A DNA stretch of 13,259 nucleotides. Source: Candidatus Kapaibacterium sp. Its GTDB lineage: Bacteria > Bacteroidota > Ignavibacteria > Kapaibacteriales > UBA2268. Each line of letters opens with the position of its first letter. Positions within the stretch are counted from its first letter, which is position 1. The notes beneath the pieces were generated by a model. It did not search any database. It was given only the letters and a program-made list of their open reading frames with translations, and was not told the origin of the DNA. Made by a program: the position numbers and the translations under genes. Location: the NCBI GenBank assembly GCA_028691175.1, contig JAQUZU010000040.1, forward strand, positions 1 to 13,259, written 5' to 3'. This document shows, piece after piece, positions 1-7,349 of the stretch.

Positions 1-7
1 CGGCGAC

Positions 8-409
8 ATGACTTTTCGCCCGGCTTCGGGCGACGACTACGAAATGTTGCTTGCGGAGGAAAACGGACTTTACGAATTGCCGGAGGAACTCTCGTTCTAT
101 GTGTCGGGCAATCCTGCACGCCGCTTGCTGCTGTTTTATCGCGAAGAACAGTTTGTCGGAGCGGGCTATTTGACGTTGATTCCGCTGCAAGACAAGGCTG
201 TTGACATCGGAATGTGGGTAAGGCCTATGTATCGCGGGAAGGGAATTGCCGTGCAAATTGTCGCATATCTCAAGAGAATAGTCATCGCCGAAGGGAAACT
301 TCCCGTTTGCACGTGTATGGCTGAAAACCACATCGCGCGTTACGTCCTCCAACGCAACGGATTTCGCAATACTTGCGATTTAATTGCATTCACTCCGCCG
401 TTGCGATAA
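8..409 (+). CDS. GNAT-family N-acetyltransferase (possibly 5'-truncated by window edge)
   Basis: This is a 133-residue reading frame with the hallmarks of a GNAT acetyltransferase, which moves an acetyl group from acetyl-CoA to an amine; the substrate is not predictable. It opens with a typical first strand (MTFRPAS). The acetyl-CoA pyrophosphate loop is at about residues 76-81 (R-G-K-G-I-A), preceded by the strand DIGMWVRP. The C-terminal N-x-x-A-R-x-V-L-x-x-N-G-F pattern is the usual end of the fold. The domain is slightly short for the family (about 140-170 residues), and the frame stays open through the seven bases before the ATG. The true start could therefore lie outside the window, and this could be the C-terminal domain of a larger protein. 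No ribosome binding site can be judged. It is separated from cstA by 68 bases containing a hairpin, and nothing links it functionally to its neighbours. Confidence 0.82.
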   Translation: MTFRPASGDDYEMLLAEENGLYELPEELSFYVSGNPARRLLLFYREEQFVGAGYLTLIPLQDKAVDIGMWVRPMYRGKGIAVQIVAYLKRIVIAEGKLPVCTCMAENHIARYVLQRNGFRNTCDLIAFTPPLR

Positions 410-430
410 AATAATTCTTTTTATAAAACG

Positions 431-473
431 TCAATTTCCCCGAAAATTTTTTCTAAAAAATTGGGGAAATTGA
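431..473 (+). promoter_or_regulatory. Long hairpin abutting the cstA start codon
   Basis: An 11-bp perfect stem pairs 431-441 with 463-473 (TCAATTTCCCC / GGGGAAATTGA). A three-base bulge (442-444) separates it from an inner A/T stem pairing 445-452 with 455-462. The 3' arm ends four bases before the cstA ATG at 478, and its GGGGA is the only Shine-Dalgarno-like sequence there, so the structure could mask the ribosome binding site. No T-tract follows on either strand, so it is not a classical intrinsic terminator, although it could still end the upstream transcript. The structure is seen; the role is inferred. Confidence 0.55.
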
Positions 474-477
474 TTCT

Positions 478-1902
478 ATGATAACGTTTTTACTTTCTAT
501 TCTTGCTTTAATCGCAGGATATTTTGTTTATGGAAAATATGTGTCAAAACTGTTTGGAGTAGATAAATCTCGAACTACTCCCGCTGTGGCACATCCGGAC
601 GGAATAGACTTTGTGGTATTACCGCCATGGAAAGAATTTGTTATTCAGTTTTTAAATATAGCCGGCTTGGGGCCTATCTTTGGTGCAGTTCTTGGTGCTG
701 CTTATGGCCCGGTTGCGTATATATGGATTGTTTTCGGGTGCATTTTTATGGGGGCGGCCCACGACTATTTCTCCGGCATGCTTTCGCTTCGCAACGACGG
801 AGCCAGTATCCCTGAAATTGTGGGGAAATATCTCGGCAGACGTGCCGCATTATTTCTTAGAGCATTTACCATGATTTTGCTGATTTGTGTGGGAGTTTCG
901 TTCGTAAAAGGACCGGCAGAACTTCTTGCTCAACTGACCGGTGGCGGAATATATTTATGGATAATCGGAATTTTCGTTTATTATTTGCTGGCTACTCTTC
1001 TGCCGATAGACAAGATAATCGGACGAATCTATCCGTTTTTCGGAGCCGCTTTGTTAGCCATGGCTGTGATGATCGGCGGATCAATGATTATTCTTGGAGC
1101 TACCGGCGATTTAGCCATGCAGGAACTCTCTATAAGCAGCTTTACCAATATGCACGCAAATCCTGAGAGTAATATTCTGTTTCCGATGTTGTTTATTGTC
1201 ATTTCTTGCGGTGCTATTTCCGGATTTCACAGCACACAATCGCCGCTTATTGCCCGCACAATGGCGAACGAAAGCGAAGGTCGCCCCATATTTTATGGTT
1301 CTATGATTGCAGAAGGAATTGTAGCAATTATCTGGGCAACTGCCGCAATGAATTTTTTTGGTGGTGCTGAAGGATTGAATGTTCAGGCCGGGCTCGGACT
1401 TACTCCTGCAAAAATCGTAAACGAAATTTGTAATACATGGCTTGGCCAGTTCGGTGCAATTCTTGCGATAATCGGCGTGGTTGCCTGCCCGATTACTTCC
1501 GGCGATACCGCTTTCAGAAGTTCGCGTTTGTTGGTGGCAGATGTTTTAAAAGTCGAGCAGAAAAGTATTGCAAAACGTCTTATGATATGTGCGCCGATTT
1601 TCGCTTTGGCTATTTTTATGACTGAAGTGAATTTTAGCACAATATGGAATTATGTAGGTATTTCTAACCAGGTACTTGCCACGGTGATGCTTTGGACTAT
1701 TGCGGTTTATCTGAAGAATGAGAAGAAAAATCACTTTGTTATGTCGATTCCGGCAGCGCTCATGACGTATGTTTGCGTATCGTATTTCCTGATTGCGCCG
1801 AATAAAGTAGGCGGATTAGCTCTTTCGGGAAATATTGCTTATTCCGTTGCAGGCGTAGCGATGGTGATTTCGATAATTCTGTTTTTAAGAAAGAAAAATT
1901 GA
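478..1902 (+). CDS. cstA: CstA-family carbon starvation / pyruvate-peptide transporter, short form
   Basis: This is a 474-residue inner-membrane protein of the CstA family. Members such as E. coli CstA and BtsT import peptides or pyruvate, probably with protons. About 12-13 hydrophobic helices span the whole length, the first at residues 1-21 and the last at about 452-470. Family signatures are clear: NIAGLGPIFGA near residue 60, the stretch GAAHDYFSGMLSLRNDGASIP around 90-110, SGFHSTQSPLIARTM near 250, and CPITSGDTAFRSSR near 340. E. coli CstA is about 700 residues; this version lacks the extra C-terminal part and corresponds to the roughly 475-residue form seen in many anaerobes. The ATG at 478 starts directly at the first membrane helix. 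A hairpin lies just upstream and a terminator-like hairpin just downstream, so the gene is probably monocistronic. It might carry pyruvate or peptides related to the citrate pathway, but a citrate substrate is not implied. Confidence 0.93.
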   Translation: MITFLLSILALIAGYFVYGKYVSKLFGVDKSRTTPAVAHPDGIDFVVLPPWKEFVIQFLNIAGLGPIFGAVLGAAYGPVAYIWIVFGCIFMGAAHDYFSGMLSLRNDGASIPEIVGKYLGRRAALFLRAFTMILLICVGVSFVKGPAELLAQLTGGGIYLWIIGIFVYYLLATLLPIDKIIGRIYPFFGAALLAMAVMIGGSMIILGATGDLAMQELSISSFTNMHANPESNILFPMLFIVISCGAISGFHSTQSPLIARTMANESEGRPIFYGSMIAEGIVAIIWATAAMNFFGGAEGLNVQAGLGLTPAKIVNEICNTWLGQFGAILAIIGVVACPITSGDTAFRSSRLLVADVLKVEQKSIAKRLMICAPIFALAIFMTEVNFSTIWNYVGISNQVLATVMLWTIAVYLKNEKKNHFVMSIPAALMTYVCVSYFLIAPNKVGGLALSGNIAYSVAGVAMVISIILFLRKKN

Positions 1903-1929
1903 GAATAAATATCAAACTAAACAATAAAA

Positions 1930-1960
1930 AAAGCGGAGGCAAAATTCAAGTCTCCGCTTT
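1930..1960 (+). terminator. Terminator-like hairpin after cstA, possibly bidirectional
   Basis: A nine-base arm (1930-1938, AAAGCGGAG) pairs perfectly with 1952-1960 (CTCCGCTTT), with weaker pairing inside and a loop of about ten bases. It lies 28 bases after the cstA stop. The following sequence is only moderately T-rich (TCATTTTCT). The A-run at 1925-1932 before the stem would be a U-tract for transcription from the other side, so it could terminate in both directions. Confidence 0.65.
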
Positions 1961-1977
1961 CATTTTCTAAAGACTAA

Positions 1978-2148
1978 ATGTCAATCGGCGATTTTGCCGG
2001 CGAGCGCGAGATCGCAAGCAAGAATAATTTTGAACCGAAAGACCTGTTTTCGTTCAATGCGGAATACGGAAAATGTATATTTTTTAAGAATAAATTTAAA
2101 ATAAATTTTGCCAAAATTTACAACAAGCCGGCAAAGGCTTCGTCTTAA
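1978..2148 (+). CDS. Doubtful small ORF, 56 residues, or a gene remnant
   Basis: An ATG at 1978 opens a 56-codon frame ending with TAA at 2146-2148. The product starts MSIGDFAGEREIASKNNFEP and becomes lysine- and phenylalanine-rich towards the end, with no signal peptide, membrane helix or recognisable motif. The first half has codon use like real genes nearby (GGC, GAT, GCC, GAG, CGC) while the second half is AT-rich. There is no Shine-Dalgarno. It could be a short real gene, a decayed fragment of a larger gene, or chance; I do not recognise it. Confidence 0.22.
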   Translation: MSIGDFAGEREIASKNNFEPKDLFSFNAEYGKCIFFKNKFKINFAKIYNKPAKASS

Positions 2149-2171
2149 TGTTTGTAATTTGATAATAAGCA

Positions 2172-2190
2172 GGGCGGACTTTGTCCGTCC
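2172..2190 (+). repeat. Compact GC-rich hairpin, GGGCGGAC core
   Basis: Positions 2172-2179 pair with 2183-2190 around a TTT loop, with seven Watson-Crick pairs and one G-T pair. No T-tract follows. The left arm GGGCGGAC is identical to the left arm of the icd terminator (10890-10897) and close to the hairpin at 12430-12448. It could therefore be one copy of a dispersed intergenic hairpin family or a leftover terminator. Confidence 0.5.
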
Positions 2191-2224
2191 ATATTGATAT
2201 GTGGGGCATTCGTCGCGATTGCCG

Positions 2225-2230
2225 TATAAT
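2225..2230 (+). promoter_or_regulatory. Candidate -10 box for the citrate lyase operon
   Basis: A perfect TATAAT sits 109 bases before the citD start. No good -35 hexamer lies at 16-18 bases upstream (that region reads TGTGGGGCA); a TTGATA at 2194-2199 is too distant at 25 bases. If used, transcription would start near 2237 and give a leader of about 100 bases. Lineages with other -10 consensus sequences could use a different site. Confidence 0.3.
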
Positions 2231-2274
2231 AAAACAGATGATGTTGTATTGTCGCAATTCGGATAAATTTAAAC

Positions 2275-2328
2275 GAAATCTCGATTTATTTGGATGCGGG
2301 AAATTATTTTTAATTATGTAGAGATTTC
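2275..2328 (+). promoter_or_regulatory. Inverted repeat framing the citD leader
   Basis: GAAATCTC at 2275-2282 is repeated as its exact reverse complement GAGATTTC at 2321-2328. A smaller AATTA/TAATT hairpin with a TTTT loop (2302-2315) lies between the arms. The 3' arm ends 11 bases before the citD ATG, where a ribosome binding site would normally be, and no Shine-Dalgarno is visible there. It could be an RNA leader structure controlling citD translation or a split operator. An alternative short pairing AAATC/GATTT (2276-2287) competes with the outer stem. Confidence 0.35.
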
Positions 2329-2339
2329 CAGAAATTGTA

Positions 2340-2618
2340 ATGAAAACAGCTTTTGCCGGAACAGGCGAATCGGGCGATATTTACATTGAAGTGTCCCCGG
2401 CAGCCGCAAAATCCGGGGTTGAGGTAAACCTCAATAGTACAGTCGGTTCTCAGTTCGGGAATCAAATAAAGAAAGTGATTCTTCAAACACTTGAAGAATT
2501 AAAAATTTCAGATGTTGCAATCAATGCCAATGATAAGGGTGCGTTGGATTGTACTATTCGTGCTCGCGTAACTGCCGCAGTTTGCAGAGCAACGGGCGAA
2601 GATATCTGGGGAAAATAA
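2340..2618 (+). CDS. citD: Citrate lyase acyl carrier protein (gamma subunit)
   Basis: This 92-residue protein is the acyl carrier subunit of cytoplasmic citrate lyase, carrying the 2'-(5''-phosphoribosyl)-3'-dephospho-CoA arm through which acetyl and citryl groups are passed. The attachment motif G-T-G-E-S-G-D sits at the N-terminus with the modified serine at residue 11; E. coli and Klebsiella CitD read G-T-L-E-S-G-D. The second family signature, NDKGALDCTIRARV, is at about residues 64-77. Length matches the family (about 90-98). The ATG at 2340 is the natural start because the carrier motif follows immediately. It is the first gene of the operon, and its stop lies two bases before the citE start, consistent with coupled translation. 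Confidence 0.96.
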   Translation: MKTAFAGTGESGDIYIEVSPAAAKSGVEVNLNSTVGSQFGNQIKKVILQTLEELKISDVAINANDKGALDCTIRARVTAAVCRATGEDIWGK

Positions 2619-2620
2619 TT

Positions 2621-3517
2621 ATGGAAAAAAGACTACGAAGAACAATGATGTTCATACCGGGAAATAATCCCGCTATGATGCAGGACGCGTATGTATATGC
2701 GCCTGATTCGATTATGCTCGATCTCGAAGATGCAATCAGCATGCAGGAAAAAGACGCAGCACGCACCTTGGTGCACTATGCTCTGAAATCAATTGATTAC
2801 GGAAATATAGAAATGGTTGTACGCGTTAATCCGCTGACAAGCCCCTACGGAAAAAAAGACGTTCGCGCGGTTGTTAGCGGCGGCGTTGACGTGATCCGTA
2901 TGCCGAAGACTGAAACTGCTCAGGACGTAATCGATCTCGAAAACGAAATCATTAAAGTTGAAACCGAACTCGGATGCCTCGGTCGTACCCGCATTATGGC
3001 TGCAATCGAAAGCACTCTCGGCGTTATTAATGCGTATGAAATCGCTACTGCAAGCAAGCGTATGATCGGTATCGCTCTCGGTGCTGAAGATTATAGCGCA
3101 AACCTGAAGACTAGCCGCTCGAAAGAGGGCAGCGAGCTTATGTATGCCCGCGAGAGAATAATTGTTGCTGCTCGTGCCGCAGGTATCGACGCACTCGATA
3201 CAGTTTTCTCTGATTTGAACGATATGGAGGGCTTCCGCAATGAGGTCGCAATTATCAAGCAACTTGGTTTTGACGGAAAATCTATTATTAATCCGCGGCA
3301 AATCGAAGTTGTAAATGAAGTTTTTGCTCCTACACGCAAAGAAATCGATAAGGCAATGCGCATTGTTGCAGCAATTAAAGAAGCAGAACAAAAAGGTCTC
3401 GGCGTAATCGCCGTAAATGGCAAGATGGTTGATAAACCGGTTGCTATCCGCGCTCAGCGTTGTATTGATTTAGCTATCGCATCAGGAATTTTAACGAAGG
3501 AAGAGGTCGATGAATAA
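2621..3517 (+). CDS. citE: Citrate lyase beta subunit (citryl-ACP lyase)
   Basis: CitE splits citryl-ACP into oxaloacetate and acetyl-ACP. The protein has 298 residues, normal for the family, and the TIM-barrel pattern of the HpcH/HpaI/CitE lyases. It starts with RRTMMFIPGNNPAMM and continues with the MLDLEDAI strand at residues 32-39. RVNPL follows, with Arg68 expected to bind substrate. Glu130 (in AAIEST) and Asp157 (in LGAEDY) are the expected Mg ligands. I chose the ATG at 2621 over an upstream in-frame ATG at 2549, which would add 24 unrelated residues lying inside citD. The chosen start has a GGGGA eight bases ahead and begins at the conserved N-terminus. It overlaps citF by eight bases. 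Confidence 0.96.
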   Translation: MEKRLRRTMMFIPGNNPAMMQDAYVYAPDSIMLDLEDAISMQEKDAARTLVHYALKSIDYGNIEMVVRVNPLTSPYGKKDVRAVVSGGVDVIRMPKTETAQDVIDLENEIIKVETELGCLGRTRIMAAIESTLGVINAYEIATASKRMIGIALGAEDYSANLKTSRSKEGSELMYARERIIVAARAAGIDALDTVFSDLNDMEGFRNEVAIIKQLGFDGKSIINPRQIEVVNEVFAPTRKEIDKAMRIVAAIKEAEQKGLGVIAVNGKMVDKPVAIRAQRCIDLAIASGILTKEEVDE

Positions 3518-5054
3518 CATTCAAAGCAGAAAAAAAGACGTGAAAGCCATGGCAAGCAAACTCGGCTTCGCGGAATATCAAGAAAATAATGCCTGCAAAC
3601 GTACTGCGTCTTTGCCGGAATCGCAAAAACAAAGCCCGAAAATCGTAAGTTTGGAAGAAGCAATCAAACGTACCGGACTGAAAGACGGCATGACAATTTC
3701 TTTCCATCACCATTTCCGTGGTGGCGATAAAGTCATCAATATGGTTATGGCGAAAATTGCCGAAATGGGCTTCAAAAACCTGCACCTTGCAGCATCAAGT
3801 TTGATCGATGTTCATAAACCACTTATCGAGCACATCAAAAATGGCGTTGTTACCCGTATTTCTACTTCAGGACTTCGTGGCGACCTTGCTGAAGAAATTT
3901 CCCGCGGGCTGATGAAAGAGCCGGTAATCTTCCGATCGCACGGCGGACGTGCTGCTGCAATTGCAAACGGCGACCTGAAAATCGACGTGGCATTCCTCGG
4001 TACATGCTCTTCTGATGCTGCCGGAAACAGCTGCGGTTATTCCCGCTCCGAAAATGCAAAATCAAAATGCGGTTCGCTCGGTTATGCTTTGGTAGATGCT
4101 CAATATGCCGACAAAGTTGTCGTTATTACCGAAGATTTGGTAAATTATCCGAACACACCGAATTCGATTTCCGAAGATAACGTAGATTATGTTGTTGTTG
4201 TTGATTCAATCGGCGATCCGACAAAGATTTCCGTTGGTGCAATTCGCGACAGCAAAAATCCGCGCGACCTTCTCATTGCGAAAACTGCCGCAAAAGTAAT
4301 CATTAACGGTGGTTACCTGAAAGACGGATTCTCTATCCAGACAGGTACCGGCGGAGCTGCTCTAGCAGTTGTTAAATACATTCGCGAAAGCATGATCGAA
4401 CAAAATATCAAAGCATCGTTCGCACTCGGCGGAATTACTTCTCACATGGTTAAACTCCACGAAGAAGGCTTGATCGAGCGCTTGCTCGATGTTCAGTCAT
4501 TCGATATAGGTGCAGCCGAATCACTCGTAAATAACGAATACCATAAAGAAATTTCCGGTACCGAATATGCAAGTTACTTCCAAAAAGGTTCTGCAGTTCA
4601 CAGCCTCGACATGGTAATTTTGTCAGCTCTTGAAGTTGACGTAAACTTTAATGTAAACGTGCTCGTCGGCTCTAACGGCGTAATCCGCGGTGCAATCGGC
4701 GGACACCCCGATACATCTGCCGAAGCCGCTATGTCTATTATCGTATGCCCGCTGCTTCGCGGTCGTATTCCGTGCGTTGTAAATGAAGTAACTACTTTAA
4801 TTACTCCGGGTACCGGGATTGATGTCGTGGTTACCGATTTCGGTATCGCAGTAAATCCGAAACGTCCTGAACTTGCCGAACGTCTCAGCAAAGCAGGCCT
4901 GAATATCGTAACGATGGAATATCTTCGCGACAAGGCTCTCTCGATTTCCGGTACTCCGGAAGCACTGCCGTTCGGCGACAAAGTTGTCGGCGTAGTGATG
5001 AACCGCGACGGTTCGGTAATGGATGTAATTAATAATGTGGTTGATGCAAAATAA
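3510..5054 (+). CDS. citF: Citrate lyase alpha subunit (citrate:acetyl-ACP transferase)
   Basis: CitF exchanges the acetyl group on the carrier for citrate, giving citryl-ACP and free acetate. The 514 residues fit the usual length of about 505-520. Family stretches are seen throughout: ISFHHHFRGGD near residue 65, GGRAAAIANGDLKIDVAFLGT near 145-165, TGTGGAALAV in the middle, GGHPDTSAEAAM near 400, and a C-terminal FGDKVVGVVMNRDGSVMDVI. The fold is that of a CoA-transferase. The start at 3510 overlaps the end of citE and is preceded by the strongest Shine-Dalgarno region in the operon (AAGGAAGAGG). It is directly followed by citX with no spacer. Arginine codons are mostly CGT and CGC, as expected for a strongly expressed enzyme. 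Confidence 0.97.
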   Translation: MNNIQSRKKDVKAMASKLGFAEYQENNACKRTASLPESQKQSPKIVSLEEAIKRTGLKDGMTISFHHHFRGGDKVINMVMAKIAEMGFKNLHLAASSLIDVHKPLIEHIKNGVVTRISTSGLRGDLAEEISRGLMKEPVIFRSHGGRAAAIANGDLKIDVAFLGTCSSDAAGNSCGYSRSENAKSKCGSLGYALVDAQYADKVVVITEDLVNYPNTPNSISEDNVDYVVVVDSIGDPTKISVGAIRDSKNPRDLLIAKTAAKVIINGGYLKDGFSIQTGTGGAALAVVKYIRESMIEQNIKASFALGGITSHMVKLHEEGLIERLLDVQSFDIGAAESLVNNEYHKEISGTEYASYFQKGSAVHSLDMVILSALEVDVNFNVNVLVGSNGVIRGAIGGHPDTSAEAAMSIIVCPLLRGRIPCVVNEVTTLITPGTGIDVVVTDFGIAVNPKRPELAERLSKAGLNIVTMEYLRDKALSISGTPEALPFGDKVVGVVMNRDGSVMDVINNVVDAK

Positions 5055-5555
5055 ATGAGCATAACACTTTCAGAACTATTGCAGAGCCGAGACAATCGGC
5101 AGGCAAAACAGAGGGCGATGTTTGATAAACACCGAAAGACGGTGCTTAGCCTTACACTTGTGATGCCCGGTTCTGAGAAGCGGAATGCACTCACTTTACG
5201 ATTGTCGCCGAAAGCAGTTGAGTTAATTCGCAATTGCTTCGGCGATTTAATCGTCGAAGAGGCAGAATACGATCTTGAAACAGGATTCGAAGCACTATAT
5301 GCAGTGGATCTTGATTTGCACGAGGCAAAGCGAAAAGCCTGCGAAATCGAAGATTCGCACCCGCTGGGACGCCTGCTCGATATTGACGTGATCGGTGCAG
5401 ATGGCGAACCTTTCTCTCGCGAAGAACTCGGCCTGCCGGCTCGGAAATGCCTGATTTGCAACGAAAATGCGCGGGTGTGCATGCGAAATCGCACTCACGA
5501 TACAAATGAAATTATTGCGGAAATTTCGCGTATAATGTCCAAAGATGGTGCTTAG
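5055..5555 (+). CDS. citX: Apo-citrate lyase phosphoribosyl-dephospho-CoA transferase
   Basis: CitX attaches the phosphoribosyl-dephospho-CoA group, made as a triphosphate precursor by CitG, to the serine of CitD (EC 2.7.7.61). The 166-residue protein carries the family signature EDSHPLGRLLDIDV starting at residue 99. It also has the cysteine-rich tail R-K-C-L-I-C-N-E-N-A with Cys132 and Cys135, followed by Cys142 and an R-x-R-x-H pattern. The ATG at 5055 comes immediately after the citF stop codon and has no visible Shine-Dalgarno, so translation is probably coupled to citF. It is a stand-alone protein here, unlike the CitXG fusion known from Haemophilus influenzae. Confidence 0.94.
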   Translation: MSITLSELLQSRDNRQAKQRAMFDKHRKTVLSLTLVMPGSEKRNALTLRLSPKAVELIRNCFGDLIVEEAEYDLETGFEALYAVDLDLHEAKRKACEIEDSHPLGRLLDIDVIGADGEPFSREELGLPARKCLICNENARVCMRNRTHDTNEIIAEISRIMSKDGA

Positions 5556-5558
5556 TTT

Positions 5559-7349
5559 ATGTATGAAGAAACACATATCGTGCCGATGCCGCTATCACTT
5601 AAGCCGGTACGAGAAGAAATCGAACGTTTCCTGCAGTCGGCAGGACTAAAGTATGGACGCCTGGACTATTATGCCGGAGTGTACCGCGGAGATGAATTGA
5701 TCGCCGGAGGCGGTCTTGAAGAGTATGTGATGAAATGCTTTATCGTGCAGGATAGCGCACGAGGAATGAACCTTATGGGCGGTCTTGTCGATCATTTGCG
5801 TTCGGTAGGAACTGCACGCGGCTACAGCAATTTCTTTATATTTACAAAGCCGTCGAATGCAGTTTTGTTCACGAGTTTGGCGTTTAATTTAATAGGGCGG
5901 GCGTCGAATTCTATTCTGCTGGAAAGTACTCACCACGGAATAGAAACATTTTGTGCCAACCTCGCCACATATAAACGTCCGGGAAAAACCGGGGCAATCG
6001 TGATGAATTGCAATCCGATGACACTCGGACACCGATATTTGATAGAAACGGCAGCACAACAAGTCGATACCCTGCACATATTTGTCGTTAGTGAAGACAA
6101 ATCGGAATTTTCTTCGCAGGAAAGACTTGAAATGGTGCAGCAAGGGACGGCACATATTCCGAATGTTTTCGTCCATGATGCCGGAAAATATATTATTTCG
6201 TTCGCGACTTTTCCGATATATTTCTTTAAGACGCGAGACGACATGGAAAGCAACTATATCGAACTTGATCTGAATATTTTCGAGCAATATATCGCGCCGG
6301 CACTTGATTTAAACGTTCGATTTGTCGGTACGGAACCGTTGGACTATTTGACGTCGATGTATAACAAAATGATGAAAGAAATTCTGCCTAAAAGCGGAAT
6401 CGAAGTGGTGGAAATTGAAAGATTAAATTCGGAGGAACATCCGATCAGTGCGTCGCGAGTAAGAAAAAATATTCATAATCTGCATTTGCAGGCCGCGTGC
6501 GACCTGATTCCGACAACTTCGCGCCCATACGTAATAAAAAAACTTGCCGAATTCATCTGTAAAATGGCAATCGAGGCATTGACCGAAGAACTCGAAACCA
6601 CTCCGAAACCCGGATTGGTCGATAGGCACGACTCGGGAGCACATCGCGACATGGATATAAAATTGATGCGGAAAAGCATCAGCACGCTGGCACCGTATTT
6701 TCGGCAAATGGCGGAGGCGAGCTTAGAAAACGCAGACGGATTAATTCCGCAAATTCGGCAAATCGGCGTAGATGCAGAGGCGGAAATGCTTCGTGCGACC
6801 GGCGGAGTAAATACGCACCGCGGAGCGATTTTTGCACTCGGAATTACTATTGTAGCGACTTGCAGATTGATTGTAAGCGGCGGTGAGATTGTCGAAGAAA
6901 ATTTGCAGAATGAAATTGCGAAAGTTGCGGGCGAAATCCGCGATATAAATTCGGAAAAGTCGCTTTCTCATGGAGCTGTAGTTTGCGAAAAATATAATGT
7001 AAAAGGCGCGATGGCTATTGCCGTCGGCGGATATTCGGAAGTATTCGAAAGTATTTTGCCGGTATATCGTCAAATGTTGGCGGTAGAGCATAAAGTCGAT
7101 GTGAATATTCGCACGTTGCTATACATTATGTCGAAAATCGACGATACTAACGTATATCACCGTAAGGACGCCGAAATCGCTAATTACGTAAAAAATAAAT
7201 CACTTGACATATATCATAATTATAGTATATTCAAAGTGGAAGAACTAAACCGCAGTTTCATCAGGGATAACATCAGTCCGGGTGGGAGTGCAGATATTTT
7301 ATCATTAACTATATTTATTAACAAAATATTAGAATCATGGTTGAATTAG
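5559..7349 (+). CDS. citCG: Fused citrate lyase ligase (CitC) and triphosphoribosyl-dephospho-CoA synthase (CitG)
   Basis: This 596-residue protein joins two citrate lyase activation enzymes. Residues 1 to about 137 are the GNAT-like N-terminal domain typical of CitC. From about 142 to 320 follows the nucleotidyltransferase domain, with N-C-N-P-M-T-L-G-H at 150-158 and the ISASRVR motif at 296-302; this half acetylates the carrier using ATP and acetate. From about 325 to the end lies CitG, which joins ATP and dephospho-CoA to give the prosthetic-group precursor. Its signatures are TPKPGLVDR (348-356) with a following SGAHRDMD, TGGVNTHRG (414-422) and SPGGSAD (573-579). CitC alone is usually about 330-350 residues and CitG about 280-290, so both halves look complete. 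The frame is open across the junction, with no stop or restart. It starts three bases after citX and its end overlaps acn. Arginine codons are mixed (CGA, CGG, AGA, AGG included), unlike the enzyme genes around it. Confidence 0.95.
   Translation: MYEETHIVPMPLSLKPVREEIERFLQSAGLKYGRLDYYAGVYRGDELIAGGGLEEYVMKCFIVQDSARGMNLMGGLVDHLRSVGTARGYSNFFIFTKPSNAVLFTSLAFNLIGRASNSILLESTHHGIETFCANLATYKRPGKTGAIVMNCNPMTLGHRYLIETAAQQVDTLHIFVVSEDKSEFSSQERLEMVQQGTAHIPNVFVHDAGKYIISFATFPIYFFKTRDDMESNYIELDLNIFEQYIAPALDLNVRFVGTEPLDYLTSMYNKMMKEILPKSGIEVVEIERLNSEEHPISASRVRKNIHNLHLQAACDLIPTTSRPYVIKKLAEFICKMAIEALTEELETTPKPGLVDRHDSGAHRDMDIKLMRKSISTLAPYFRQMAEASLENADGLIPQIRQIGVDAEAEMLRATGGVNTHRGAIFALGITIVATCRLIVSGGEIVEENLQNEIAKVAGEIRDINSEKSLSHGAVVCEKYNVKGAMAIAVGGYSEVFESILPVYRQMLAVEHKVDVNIRTLLYIMSKIDDTNVYHRKDAEIANYVKNKSLDIYHNYSIFKVEELNRSFIRDNISPGGSADILSLTIFINKILESWLN

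Larger units (their letters stand above)
1903..2339. other. 437-base intergenic region between cstA and the citrate lyase operon
   Basis: No convincing gene lies here. In order it holds the post-cstA hairpin (1930-1960), a doubtful 56-codon frame (1978-2148), a compact GC-rich hairpin (2172-2190), a TATAAT box (2225-2230) and an inverted repeat that frames the citD leader (2275-2328). GTCGCGATT at 2212-2220 and GTCGCAATT at 2251-2259 match at eight of nine bases and lie on either side of the TATAAT box. The promoter of the citrate lyase operon must lie in this region unless transcription reads through from cstA. Confidence 0.6.

Noticed and set aside
431..473. Classical intrinsic terminator for the GNAT gene
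   Set aside because: The stem is good but neither strand has a T-tract following it, and the structure abuts the next start codon; kept as a regulatory hairpin instead.
478..1902. CstA as the citrate transporter of the operon
   Set aside because: The family is known for peptides and pyruvate, and the gene is separated from citD by 437 bases with a terminator-like hairpin.
2549..2620. Upstream in-frame ATG giving a 24-residue longer CitE
   Set aside because: The extension lies inside citD, matches nothing in CitE and is rich in Cys/Arg/Ser. The ATG at 2621 has a GGGGA at good spacing and begins at the conserved N-terminus.
3510..5054. CitF as a generic CoA-transferase or part of ATP-citrate lyase
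   Set aside because: Its length, its place between citE and citX, and the CitD carrier next door identify bacterial citrate lyase; ATP-citrate lyase has no ACP subunit.
4598..5494. Long 298-codon minus-strand frame opposite citF and citX
   Set aside because: It spans two certain genes on the other strand and its product is Ser/Arg-rich low-quality sequence, a typical shadow of codon bias.
5559..7349. citC and citG as two genes joined by a sequencing error
   Set aside because: The reading frame runs cleanly through the junction around codons 320-330 with no stop, and both domains are complete in the same frame.
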